A stretch of 55,923 bases of DNA from assembly GCF_003385185.1 (NCBI RefSeq), contig NZ_PQHZ01000044.1:1-55923 (forward strand), written 5' to 3'. The stretch is from Amycolatopsis palatopharyngis (GTDB lineage: Bacteria; Actinomycetota; Actinomycetes; Mycobacteriales; Pseudonocardiaceae). This document shows positions 16,204 through 27,900 of the stretch, in pieces. Position 1 is the stretch's first letter. Each line of letters starts with the position of its first letter. Position numbers and translations under genes: made by a program. The notes beneath the pieces are model-generated. The model did not search any database. It was not told the origin of the DNA and saw nothing but the letters and a program-made list of their open reading frames with translations.

Positions 16204-16222
16204 TTAGGTTAGGGTTTCCTCG
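16204..16222. promoter_or_regulatory. iron box (DmdR/IdeR-like), monooxygenase side
   Basis: TTAGGTTAGGGTTTCCTCG keeps the left half TTAGGTTAGG of the iron-box consensus exactly and part of the right half. It lies 100 bp upstream of the monooxygenase start in the divergent region 16063-16322, so each transcription direction has its own box. Confidence 0.65.
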
Positions 16223-16322
16223 GTCTGAACGGCTTGGGGCCGCGCGGCACTGGAACTCGCGCGCTCCTGCCGAGACGGGCAACGAGACCGGACAAGCGGC
16301 GCTGCCGCGCGATGGGACAGGT

Positions 16323-17711
16323 ATGGCACAGGTATTTCTCGACCACGAGACACCGGTATACGACCTCGTCGGGGTGGGGTTCGGACCCTCGAACCTCGCG
16401 TTGGCGATCGCGCTGACCGAGCACAACGCCGCAGTGGGGGCCGGAAGCAGAGACACGGTCACCGCGCACTTCCTCGAGCGTCAGCCCCGTTTCGGCTGGC
16501 ACAGGGGAATGCTGATCGAGGACGCCACGATGCAGGTGTCATTCCTGAAGGACCTCGTCACCCTGCGCGATCCGACCAGCCGGTTCAGCTTCCTGTCCTA
16601 TTTGCACAGCAAGGGCAGGTTGGTCGACTTCGTCAACCACAAGAACCTGTTCCCACTGCGGATCGAGTTCCACGACTACTTCGAGTGGTCCGCCGAGCAG
16701 GTGGACGACCTCGTCTCCTACGACCAGGAGGTCGTCGCGGTTCGTCCGGTCCGCTCTGCTGAGGACGACGAGGTCCAGTACGTCGACGTGGAGACCAGGA
16801 CCGCGAACGGCGGGACGGAGGTGTTCCGCGCCCGCAACCTGGTGGTCGCCACCGGGCTTCGGTCGAACCTGCCCGATGGCGTCAACACGTCGGAGCGGGT
16901 GTGGCACAACCGGGAACTCATGCACCGGGTGGAAGGCATCGACCAGGAGACGGCCTCCCGGTTCGTGGTGGTCGGGGCCGGGCAGAGTGCCGCCGAGGTG
17001 ACCGCCTTCCTGCACGGAAGGTTCCCGCGGGCCGAGGTGTGCTCGGTGTTCTCCCGGTTCGGATACAGCCCGTCGGACGACAGCGCGTTCGCCAACCGGA
17101 TCTTCGATCCGGACGCGGTGGACGAGTTCTACGGTGCGCCCGAGGAGACGAAGCAGCGGATCATGGACTACCACGGCAACACGAACTACTCCGTCGTGGA
17201 CCTCGAACTGATCGACGACCTGTACCGCCGCATGTACCGGGAGCGAGTGCTCGGCCAGGAGCGTCTGCGGCTGTTCAACGTGTCCCGGCCGGTCGAGCTG
17301 GCCGAGTCGGAAGCGGGAGTGCGGATCACCGTCGAGTCCCTCACCACCGGTGAGCGGACGGAACTCGAATCCGATGTCGTCGTGTACTCCACCGGATACC
17401 GCCCGGACGACTCCCTGCCACTGCTGGGCGAGCTGTCCGAAAGCTGCCTGCGCGACGAGCACGGGAGGCTGGACGTGGAACGCGACTATCGCGTACGGAC
17501 CGATCCCGCCGTGCGGACGGGCATCTACCTGCAAGGCGGCGGGACGGAGCACACGCACGGCATCACGTCCTCCCTGCTGTCCAACAACGCGGTCCGCTCA
17601 GGAGAGATCCTCCAGTCCATTCTGGCCGGAAAGCGAAACGCGATGCCGGGGGTACCGGAGAGTCGCGGCCCCCAGGCGCACTACGCGGTCAGCGGCAGCG
17701 CCGCGACCTAG
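16323..17711 (+). CDS. L-ornithine N5-monooxygenase
   Basis: A 462-residue flavin-dependent N-hydroxylase (PvdA/SidA/CchB family) that oxidises the side-chain amine of L-ornithine with NADPH and O2, the first committed step to the hydroxamates. The FAD-binding motif is GVGFGPSNLALA (residues 17-28), the NADPH motif is VVVGAGQSAAEV, and the substrate-side segment is NYSVVDLELIDDLYRRMY. The C-terminal VVYSTGYRPDDSLPLL is the family ATGY-type motif. GGGACAGG is directly upstream of the ATG. It is the first gene of an operon that probably continues to the binding protein and NRPS. Confidence 0.93.
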   Translation: MAQVFLDHETPVYDLVGVGFGPSNLALAIALTEHNAAVGAGSRDTVTAHFLERQPRFGWHRGMLIEDATMQVSFLKDLVTLRDPTSRFSFLSYLHSKGRLVDFVNHKNLFPLRIEFHDYFEWSAEQVDDLVSYDQEVVAVRPVRSAEDDEVQYVDVETRTANGGTEVFRARNLVVATGLRSNLPDGVNTSERVWHNRELMHRVEGIDQETASRFVVVGAGQSAAEVTAFLHGRFPRAEVCSVFSRFGYSPSDDSAFANRIFDPDAVDEFYGAPEETKQRIMDYHGNTNYSVVDLELIDDLYRRMYRERVLGQERLRLFNVSRPVELAESEAGVRITVESLTTGERTELESDVVVYSTGYRPDDSLPLLGELSESCLRDEHGRLDVERDYRVRTDPAVRTGIYLQGGGTEHTHGITSSLLSNNAVRSGEILQSILAGKRNAMPGVPESRGPQAHYAVSGSAAT

Positions 17712-17717
17712 AAAGCT

Positions 17718-17751
17718 CCCCGCTCCCTCCGCGCGGCGAGGGCAGGCGGGG
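17718..17751. terminator. GC-rich hairpin after the monooxygenase gene
   Basis: CCCCGC-t-CCCTC pairs with GAGGG-ca-GGCGGGG around an 8-nt loop in the 95-bp gap before the binding-protein gene. It could be a partial terminator or an mRNA-processing structure within the operon. Confidence 0.4.
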
Positions 17752-17806
17752 CGTGCGATCCGAGATTGTTGTCCATGTCGCGTGAGTTCCCCCGAAAGGT
17801 TGATCC

Positions 17807-18829
17807 ATGTCCCCGAATCCCCACTTCCGGTCGTTGCGGCGACTGTCGGCGATGTTGCTGGCGTTCGTGCTCGCGGCCGTACTCGCCGCCTGCGGCGCGT
17901 CCGGCGAAGAGCCCGCCGACGAGAACGCGTCCTCCGGCGGCGCCACGTTCCCCATCACCGTGGAGCACAAGTACGGCAGCACGGAGATTCCTGCCGAGCC
18001 GAAGCGGGTCGTTACTCTTGGACTGTCCGATCAGGACGCCGTGCTCGCACTGGGGGTCAAGCCGGTCGGCGCCGTCGACTGGTTCAAGGAGGAGCCGTAC
18101 GGGAAGTGGCCGTGGGCCAAGGAACTCTGGGGCGATCAGCCGCCGGAGATCGTCGGTGAGCGCGATGAATACAACATGGAGAAGATCGCCGCGCTGAACC
18201 CGGACCTGATCATCGCGCAGTACTCGGGTATGACCAAGGAGCAGTACGACACGCTCTCCCAGCAGTTCCCCGTCGTCGCCCAGCCCAAGGGGTTCGAGGA
18301 CTACCAGGCGCCGTGGCAGGACATGACGCGCGCGATCGGGAAGGCGCTCGGCAAGCCCGAGCAGGCCGAGGAACTGATCAGCGGTATCGACCAGCGGTTC
18401 GCGCAGGTGCGCGAGAAGCACCCGGAGTGGGCCGAGCTGAGCGCGGTGGTCGGCGAGCCGTACGAGCCGGGCAAGTACTCCGCGTTCTCCCCGAACGACC
18501 CGAAGATGGTCTTCCTCAAGGAGATGGGCTTCACCGTCCCCGCGCCGTTCAAGGAGGCCGTCGGGGATCAGAACGTGGCGGACTTCAGCTTCGAGCGCCT
18601 CGACCTGATGAACGCCGACCGGCTGTTGTGGCTGGTGGCGGGTCCGGAATCGGAGCAGATGCTGCAGAGCGACCCGCTCTACGCGCAGCTCGAGGTCGTC
18701 AAGAAGAACCACGACCTGTTCCTGCCGTACGAGAACCCCGACATCGGTGCGGCGCTGTCCTTCAACACCGTGCTGAGCATCCCGTACGCCATTGACGAGG
18801 TCGTGCCGATGCTCGAGTCGGTGAAGTAA
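17807..18829 (+). CDS. ferric-siderophore ABC transporter substrate-binding lipoprotein
   Basis: A 340-residue lipoprotein of the FepB/FhuD/CchF class. The signal sequence ends in a lipobox with Cys29 (VLAACG). The mature protein has the class III binding-protein features: an N-lobe beginning FPITVEHKYGSTEIPAEPKRVV, an ALNPDLIIAQYSG segment, and a long linking helix. It should capture the ferric form of the product of this cluster and deliver it to the FecCD permeases encoded at 40.4-42.5 kb. It sits between the monooxygenase and the NRPS on the same strand. Confidence 0.92.
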   Translation: MSPNPHFRSLRRLSAMLLAFVLAAVLAACGASGEEPADENASSGGATFPITVEHKYGSTEIPAEPKRVVTLGLSDQDAVLALGVKPVGAVDWFKEEPYGKWPWAKELWGDQPPEIVGERDEYNMEKIAALNPDLIIAQYSGMTKEQYDTLSQQFPVVAQPKGFEDYQAPWQDMTRAIGKALGKPEQAEELISGIDQRFAQVREKHPEWAELSAVVGEPYEPGKYSAFSPNDPKMVFLKEMGFTVPAPFKEAVGDQNVADFSFERLDLMNADRLLWLVAGPESEQMLQSDPLYAQLEVVKKNHDLFLPYENPDIGAALSFNTVLSIPYAIDEVVPMLESVK

Positions 18830-18844
18830 CCGTTCGCCGCTGAT

Positions 18845-18890
18845 CTCCGCGCCGGCCGGTCACCTCGGTGGCCGGCCGGCGACCGCGGAG
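18845..18890 (+). terminator. large GC-rich hairpin between the binding-protein and NRPS genes
   Basis: GCCGGCCGGTCACC and GGTGGCCGGCCGGC form a 14-bp stem with one G-U pair and a 2-nt loop (18851-18880). An outer CTCCGC/GCGGAG helix (18845-18850, 18885-18890) stacks across a 4-nt bulge. It occupies the 113-bp gap before the NRPS start, so it may attenuate read-through, or stabilise the upstream mRNA while the NRPS has its own promoter. Confidence 0.5.
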
Positions 18891-18942
18891 CCGACGCCGG
18901 TCGCGACCTCCTGCGCCCTGTTTCGATGGAAGGCCTCACGAC

Positions 18943-21900
18943 ATGTCCAGCGTGATCAGTACGCCCGGTGGCCACACGCCCGCGGTGGCGCTAACCCGTG
19001 CGCAGACCGGGATCTGGCTCGCCCAGCAACTGGAGCCCGGCAGCGCGGTGTACAACATCGCGGTCGATGTGGATCTGCGGGGCGCGGTCGATACGGACCG
19101 GCTCGCGGCCGTGGTCCGCACGGCCGTCCAGGAGGCGGAGTGCCTGCACGTCCGGTTCGTGCCCGACGGCAGGACAGCGCGGCAGGTACCGGTCGCCAGG
19201 CCGTTCGAGGTCCCCGTGGTCGATCTGAGCGCGAAGGCCGATCCCGAGGCCGCCGCGTTCGCCTGGATGTCCGGCGATCGCGAACATGCAGTGGACCTGG
19301 CGAGCGACCGGCTGTTCGCCCAGGCGATCCTGCGCCTCGGACCGGACCGGGTGCTCTGGTACCAGCGATACCACCACCTGCTCATCGACGGTTACGGCAT
19401 CGAGGCACTCACGCGCCGGGCCGGTGAGCTCTATTCGGCGGCCGTGGACAGCACACCCGCCCCGGTGCGCTGGCCGCTGACCCGGCTGACGGTGGCAGAC
19501 GAGGAATACCGCGCCTCCGGCAGGGCCGAGGAAGACCGTGAGCACTGGCGCCGCCGGATGAGCGGGGCTCCGGAGCCGGCCAGGCTGGTGAGTCCGGCGG
19601 AGGAGTCCGCGCACAGGGGCCTGCGCCGGACGATCCGGTTGAGTGCGCAGGACGCCGCGACACTGCATAAGGCCGCCACCGAAGCCGGTACGAAACTCTC
19701 CCGGCTGCTCATCGCGGCCACCGGTACGTACCTGCACCGGATCACCGGTGCGACCGATCTGACCCTGGCGCTGCCGGTCGGCGCCCGCCCGCGGACCGAA
19801 CCGGACGCGGTACCGGGGATGGTGTCCAACGTCCTCCCGTTGCGGCTCGATGTCCGGCCTTGGCACACGCCGGCCGAACTCGTCGTACAGGTGCGGGAGC
19901 AGGTGCGCGCGGCCGCGGCGCACGGCCGGTACCGCGGCGAGGACATCGCCGCGGACCTCGGCCTCGACGGCGGGCTCCGCGACCTCGCGGGGCCGACGGT
20001 CAACATCCTGCCCCAACACGGTGATCTCGGATTCGGCGAGATCGACGTCGAGGTCAACTACCTGTGGACCGGGCCGCTCAACGACCTCTCGGTGACCGTC
20101 TACGACGGCGGGGCGGGCACGGAGTTGCGCCTCGACCTCGACGTCGACGCGAGTGTCTGTGACGAGGCGGAGCTCGATCGGCACCGCGACGCCCTCCTCA
20201 GGGTGCTGCGTGCGGTCGCCGAGCGCCCGGACCGCCCGATCGCCACGATCGACCTGCTCGACGAGGCCGAGCGCGCCAGAGTGCTGGAGGAGTTCGGTGC
20301 GGATCCGGTCGAGGCGCCCGAACTGTCCTGGCCCGCGGCGGTGCGGCGGCAGGCCGCCGCGACGCCGGAGTCCCTCGCGGTGGTGTGCGGTGCGGAACGG
20401 CTGACCTACGCCGAACTGGACGCTGCCGCCAACCGGCTCGCCCACCTGCTGCGCAGCCGCGGCGTACGCGGGGAGGACGTGGTCGCCGTCGCGCTGCCCC
20501 GTACTCCGGAACTCGTCGTCGCACTGCTGGCCGTGCTCAAGGCCGGAGCCGCCTACCTGCCGCTGGACACCGATCACCCGGCCGAACGGCTGGAGTTCAT
20601 GATCACCGACGCCTCGGTCCGCACGGTGCTGAGCACCAGTGTGCTCGCCGAGGACCTGCCCAGCGTGCCCGGACTGGACCCGGTACTGCTCGACGACACC
20701 GGTGTTCGCGCCGAACTCGCCGAGCAGCACACCGGTGCGCCCGACGTGCGAGTTCGCCTGGACCAGGCCGCGTACGTCATCTACACCTCGGGTTCCACAG
20801 GCCGGCCCAAGGGTGTGGTGGTGCCGCACGACGGCATCGGCAGTCTGATCGTCACCGCCACCGACCGGATCGGGATCACCGCGGGCAGCCGGGTCGTGCA
20901 GTTCGCCTCCGTCGGCTTCGACGTCGCGGTTTGGGACCTGGTGATGTCGCTGTGCGTCGGTGGCACGGTCGTGCTGGTCCCCGCCGAACGCAGAGTCGCG
21001 GGCCCGGCCCTGACCGAGTACATCGCCGAACACAAGGCGACCCACATGATCCTTCCGCCCTCGCTGGTGGCCGCGCTGCCACCGGGCGCGGACCTGCCCG
21101 TGGGCGCTGTGCTGGTCGTTGGCACCGAGACGGTGCCGGCGGAACTCGTCGCACGCTGGTCGAACCGGCTGCGGGTGGTGGCCGCGTACGGGCTCACCGA
21201 GGCAACGGTGAACTCGACGCTCTGGCAGGCCGAGCCGGGCTGGCAGGGCAAGATCCCGATCGGGCGACCGGACCCGAACACCCGGTGTTACGTGCTCGAT
21301 TCCGCGCTGCGCCCGGTCGCGGTCGGGATGGAGGGTGACCTCTACGTCTCAGGCCGTGGGCTGGCGCGGGGTTATCTCGGCCGGCCCGGACTGAGCGCGC
21401 AGCGTTTCGTCGCCGATCCCTTCGGCGGGCCGGGCGAGCGGATGTACCGCACCGGCGACCGGGCCCGCTGGCGGCCCGACGGCAATCTGGACTTCCTCGG
21501 CAGGACCGACGGACAGCTGAAGATCCGCGGCCACCGGATCGAGCCCGGCGAGATCGAGAGCGGTCTCATGGGCTGCGCCGGCGTGACACAGGCCGCGGTC
21601 GTGCCCGTGAAGGATCAGCGCGGCACCACCCGGCTGGTGGCGTACGTGGTGGGCGATGTGGACCGTGATCTGTTGCGGAACCAGGTCGCGGCCGCGCTGC
21701 CGGAGTACATGGTGCCCTCGGCGATCGTCGCCTTGCCGGGTGAACTGCCGCGCACGCCGAACGGCAAGCTGGACGCGGCCGCGCTACCCGCTCCGGACTG
21801 GCGCGGTCTCGCGGGCTCAGCCCCGGCCACGACCCCTGGCGAGCGCGTACTGGCCCGGCTTTTCGCCGAGGTACTCGGCCTGCCCTCGGTCGGCGTGCAC

Positions 21901-24900
21901 GACAGCTTTTTCGAACTCGGTGGCGACAGCATCGTCGCCATCCAGCTGGTCACGCTGGCGCGGCGCGCGGGACTGGCCGTAACGGCGAGGCAGATCTTCC
22001 GTCACCGCACGGTCGCCGCACTGGCAGCCGTCGCGGGTGCGGCCCTGCCCGAGGGCGACCGGCTGCCCGCACCGTTCTCGCTGGTCCCACTCGACGACGC
22101 AGAACTCACGGAGCTCACGGAACTCACGGAACTGGGCAACGCCTCCGGTGGGCTCGCCGACGTACTGCCGTTGACCCCGTTGCAGGAAGGCTTCTACTTC
22201 CACGCCGCCTTCGCCAGCGAAGACGGCGGCGACAGCTACACCGTGCAGCAGTCGCTGGACCTGGCAGGCGAGCTCGACCCGGTGGCCCTGCGCCATTCAC
22301 TGCGAGCGCTGTTACGGCGGCATCCGCTGCTGCGGGCGGGTTTCCGGCAGCTTCGCGGCGGCCGCTTGGTGCAGTTCGTCGCCAGCGGGCTGGATCTGCC
22401 CTGGCGGGAGGCAGACCTCTCGGACATGGGCGAGGGGGAGCGGTCCGCGCTGGCCGAGGAGATCGCCGGGCAGGAGTATGCGGCCGGGTTCGACCTGGCA
22501 GCTCCGCCACTGATTCGTGCCGCGTTGCTGCGCATGCCGGAACGCCGGTACCGGCTGGTGCTCACCCTGCACCACATCGTGGCCGACGGCTGGTCCGTCT
22601 CGCTCATGCTGCGCGAACTCCTCGACGGTTACAGCGTGACCGGGGAGACCGTCGTCGCCGAGAATCTCGCGCACCGCGCGTACCTCGCCTGGCTCGGCGA
22701 GCGCGACCGCGAAGCCGCGCGACAGGCGTGGCGAGCGGCCCTCGCCGGAGTCCCGCCCACCCGGCTTCCTGCCGCCTCCGCGAGCGGGGATGTCGCACCG
22801 GCCGGGACGGAGCGGATCGAGGCCGGCCTCGACGCGGAGGAGACCGCGGCACTGACCGCTCGCCTGCGCGAGTCCGGTCTGACCCTCGCCACCGCCGTGC
22901 AGGGTTGCTTCGGGCTGCTGCTCGGCGGTTTGACCGGGACGCGCGACGTGGTGTTCGGCAGCACCGTCTCCGGGCGCCAGGCCGACATCGACGGGGTCGA
23001 GACCATCGTCGGCCCGCTGATCAACACGGTGCCTGCCAGGCTGAGCTGGAACGCCGAAGCCACACTCGCCGGCGTGCTCGCCGGTTTTCAGGAGCAGCAG
23101 TCCGCCCTGATCGAACACCAGCACCTCGGCCTCGCCGAGATCCGCCGCGCGGCGGGCGGCAGGGAAGGCACGGACGCGACAGGTCTGTTCGACGCGCTGG
23201 TGGTGGTGGAGAACCTGCCGAGCCCCGGTGAGTTGCGCGACGCCGCCGACACGGTGCGGATCACCGGAACACACATCCGCGACGCCGTGCACTACCCCCT
23301 CGCGCTGACCGCCGTGCCTGGCGACCGCCTCGAGTTGCTGCTCGACCACGATCCCGCGCGCCTGGGCACCGCTGTCGCACGGCGTATGGCACTGCGGCTG
23401 CGCGCGCTGCTGCGGACACTCGCCGAGCGGCCCACGAGCCGGGTCGCCGAACTGGACACGCGGCCCACGGTGGTGGCTGAGGGCGAGCACCCGGCGGGGG
23501 AACGCAGGGCGACCCCGGTGACGACGCTGGCCGCCGCCTTCGAGGAACAGGTCGTGCGCACCCCCGATGCCGTCGCCGTGGTAGCCGACGGCGAGCAGCT
23601 GACCTATGCGGAGCTCGATCGGCTGGCGGCCCGGCTCGCCACGCGGATCCGGCGTGGTGGTGCCGGGGCGGGAGATGTCGTCGGGATCGCCGTACCCCGG
23701 TCACCAGAGCTGCTGGTGAGCATTCTGGCCGTACTCAGGGCCGGAGCGGCATATCTGCCGATCGATGTCGACCATCCAGCGGACCGGAAGCGGTTCCTGC
23801 TGGCCGACTCCGGCGCGCGGCTGGTCCTGGCCACCGCAGGCGGCGCGGACGGGTTGCCTGCGGTCGAAGGGGTGGTGTGTCTTGTCCTCGGCGCCGAATC
23901 CGCCGATGCTGGTAACGGTGATCCCGGCCCGGCCGACGGGGCGCCGGCCGGGCCGGATCACCCCGCCTACCTCATGTACACCTCCGGCTCCACCGGAACG
24001 CCAAAGGGCGTACTGGTCGCGCACCGCGCGGTGCTCGGCCAGCTCGCCTGGCTCACCGAGCATGCCGGGCTCCGCGCGGACGACCGGGTGCTGCACCAGT
24101 ACTCCGCGAGCTTCGACCCCTCGGTGCAGGAACTGTTCGCCCCGCTGCTGTGCGGGGCCACGGTCGTGCTCGCCAGGCAGGGCGGTCAGCGCGATCCGGA
24201 GTACCTCACGGCACTGATCCGGGACGAACGGGTGACGACGGTCGATTTGGTGCCGTCCATGTACCGCGCGTTGTTGCGACCGGAGAACGCCGTCGACGGA
24301 GCGTGGTGGCGCAGCCTGCGCAGGGCGTTCAGTGGTGGCGAGGCGCTCACGCACGGGCTCGCCGAAAGCTGGCATGCCCGGACTAATGTCCCGCTGTTCA
24401 ACGTGTACGGCCCGACCGAGGCCGTCGTCCAGGTCACCAGTGCCCGGTTCCGGCCGGTCAGCGGGGAGGAACCAGACAACCCGGTACCGATCGGACACCC
24501 CGTGTGGAACACGAGGCTGTCGGTACTGGACGGTGCGCTCCGGCCCGTCGCGCCCGGCGTCGCGGGTGAGCTGTACATCGCCGGTGAACAGCTGGCCCGT
24601 GGCTACCACCGCAGATTCGCCCTGACCGCCGAACGGTTCGTCGCGGACCCTTATGGAGAGCCGGGCGCGCGGATGTACCGCACCGGCGATCTCGTCCGCC
24701 GCGAGGCGGACGGCGCGCTCACCTACCTCGGCCGGACCGACCAGCAGGTCAAGGTCCGGGGTAACCGGATCGAACTCGGCGAGGTCGAGGCACGCCTGCG
24801 AGCGGTGCCGGGGGTGGCCGGGGCCGTCGCGGTCGCGCGCGAGGACGGCAGGTCGGCGGTCCGGCTCGTCGCCTACGTCGCCCCGGACCCTGGCACGGAA

Positions 24901-27900
24901 CTCGATGCCCCCGGAGTGCGGGCCGCGCTGGCGCGGACCCTGCCCGAGGCCATGGTGCCCGACGACGTCGTGGTGCTGGCGGAACTGCCGCTGACCCCCG
25001 GCGGCAAGATCGACCACAGGGCACTGCCCGAACCGGCGTCCGCGCGCGTCCCCGTGCGCGGCGCGGAGGGCGACCGGGAACGGCGGTTCTGCGAGATCTT
25101 CGCCGACGTGCTCGGCCTCGACGGTGTGGGCGTGGACGAGGACTTCTTCGCGCTCGGTGGCGACAGCATCCTCTCCATCTCCGTCTCCGGAAAGGCCCGC
25201 AGGGCGGGTCTGCCGGTCTCCCCGCGCGACGTGTTCGAGCACCGCACCCCCGCGGCGCTCGCGGTCGCCACCGGCACCGCCGCGCCCGTGCCGGTCCCGG
25301 CGGAAACCCCGGGCGGCACGAGTGTCAGCGCGCACGGCGAGGTGCCGCTGCTGCCGATCGTGCACCAGCTGCGCGAGGACGGCGGGCCGATCGGCCGGTT
25401 CAACCTCTCGATGCTGCTCCAGGTGCCTGCCGGCGCGGACAGCGCGTCGATCGCCGCGACGCTGCGCGCCGTCGTCAGCCATCACGACGCCCTACGGCTA
25501 CGCCTGACCCGCATCGGCGCAACCCACGCCGCCGGGCCGGAGCCGGGACGTCCCCAATGTGGCATTGGGGACGTTGAAGTTCCCCAAAGCCACATTGGGG
25601 ACATCCGAGTCTGGGCGCAGACCAGTGAGCCCGAGGCGGAAAACCCGGCCCCGCTGCTTCGCGTGCCCGCCGAGGGGCTTGACGACACCGCACTGCGTGA
25701 GGTGATCGCCGCGGAGTCGGACCGGGCCGTGGACCGGCTGGACCCGGAAGCCGGAATCGTCGTGCAGGCGGTGTGGTTCGATCGGGGGCAGGACGAGCCC
25801 GGCAGGCTGCTGCTGGTCGTCCACCACCTCGCGGTCGACGGGGTGTCCTGGCGCATCCTGTTCGCCGACCTCGCCGCGGCCTGGCGGGACATCTCCGCGG
25901 GGCGAAGCCCGGCGCTGGACCCGGTCCCCACCTCACTGCGCGGTTTCGCGCTGGCTGTGGCGCAGGAGGCCGGATCCGCCCGGCGGCTCGCGGAACTGCC
26001 GTACTGGCTGGAGGTACTGGCGCCGGGAGCCGAGCTCGTCCCGGACGCGAACCGTGACGCCACCGTCGGGCAGGCGCGCGAACACCGGGTGCGCCTACCG
26101 GCCTCGGTGACGGCGGAACTGCTGACATCGGTGCCCACCTCCGTCGGCGCCGATGTCACCGAGGTGCTGATCGCCGCGCTCCGGCTCGCCGTGACGCGCG
26201 CCGGTCGCGGCGGCGCGGACCTGCTGGTCGACCTCGAACGCCACGGTCGTGAGCAGTTCCGTGCCGACCTGGACCTGGCCAGGACCGTGGGCTGGTTCAC
26301 CAGTCTGCAGCCGGTGCGCCTGGCCGCGGGTACGGAGCCGCTGGCGGTGCTCAAACGGGTCAAGGAGGCGGTCCGCTCGGCACCCGACGGCGGCCTCGGC
26401 TACGGCATGCTGCGCTACCTCAACCCGCAGACCGCTCCGGTTCTGGCCGGCGCCGCGCAGGCCCAGGTGCTGTTCAACTACTTCGGCAGGCTGGAGTCCG
26501 GTACCGCCACCGACTGGACCCCCGCCGCGGAGTCCGACGCACTCTCCGTCGAGCCCGACGCCGGGCTGGCCATGCCTTACCCGCTGCAGATCAACGCGAT
26601 CTGCGCCGACACCCCAGAAGGACCGGTGCTCGAGGCCACCTGGACCTGGCCGGAGGAACGCCGGCCAGGGATGGCGATCGAGGACCTCGCGCAGGGCTGG
26701 GTCCAGGCACTGCACGACCTCGCCGAGGCCGCCGGTGCCGGTGCCCACGCGGGGCTGACCCCGTCGGACCTCGCGGTCGTCCGGCTCAGCCAGGACGAGA
26801 TCGACAGGGTGGAACTGACCAGTCCGGTGCCGGTCGCCGACATCTGGCCGCTGTCGCCGCTGCAGGAAGGACTGTTCTTCCACGCCAGCTACGACAACAG
26901 CGCACTGGATGTCTACACCGCTCAGGACACCTTCGACTTCGACCGCACGCTCGATCACTCCCGGCTGCGCCGTGCGGTGGCCGCACTGCTGGGCAGGCAT
27001 CCGAGTCTGCGAGCGGGATTCACCAGTGACGGTGTCCCGCGGCCGGTGCAGTTCATCGGCGCCGAACCACGCGTCCCGCTCACCGAACTCGATCTCACCG
27101 GCCTCGGCGATGCGGAGCAGCGGGAGCGGATGACGCGGCTGCTGGACGCGGACCGCAGGCAGCGTTTCGACCTGGCGGACCCGCCGCTGTTCCGCCTGGT
27201 GCTCGTCCACCTCGGACCAGGACACGACCGGCTGGTGCTCAGCCACCATCTGCTGCTGTGGGACGGCTGGTCGCAGAGCATCGTGCTGGAGCAGCTGCTC
27301 GCGCTCTATGAGTCCGACGGTGACGAAAACGCGCTGCCCGCGGCCGGGTCCTATCGCGACTACCTGGCCTGGCTCGCCGAGCAGGATCCGGACCGCGCCT
27401 CGGACGCGTGGCGCCGTGCGCTGTCCGGCCTGGCGGAACCCACCCTCGTGGCCCCGCCGGAGGCCGGGTCAGCGCCCTCGATCCCGCGCAAGCTGCACCT
27501 CGAACTGCCGGGGGAGTTCAGCGACCACCTGCGTTCGACCGCCCGCACTCGTGGCCTCACCTTGAACACGGTGCTCAGCACGGCCTGGGCGCTGGTGCTG
27601 TCGGCGGCCGTCGGCCGCGACGACGTGGTGTTCGGGGCGACCGTGGCCGGTCGTCCACCGGAGATCGAGCGGATCGAGCACGCCGTCGGCATGTTCCTCA
27701 ACACGGTGCCGGTCCGGGTCGCGCTCGACCCGCGTGAGTCCGTTGTGGACCTCCTGCGGCGAGTGCAGGCCGAGCGTACGGGCCTGATGAACCACGAGTA
27801 CGTCGGACTCGGCGAACTCCAGCGGCTCAGTGGGCATACCACCCTGTTCGACTCGTTGTACGTGCTGCAGAACTTCACCGACGAGAACGCCTTCACGGCC

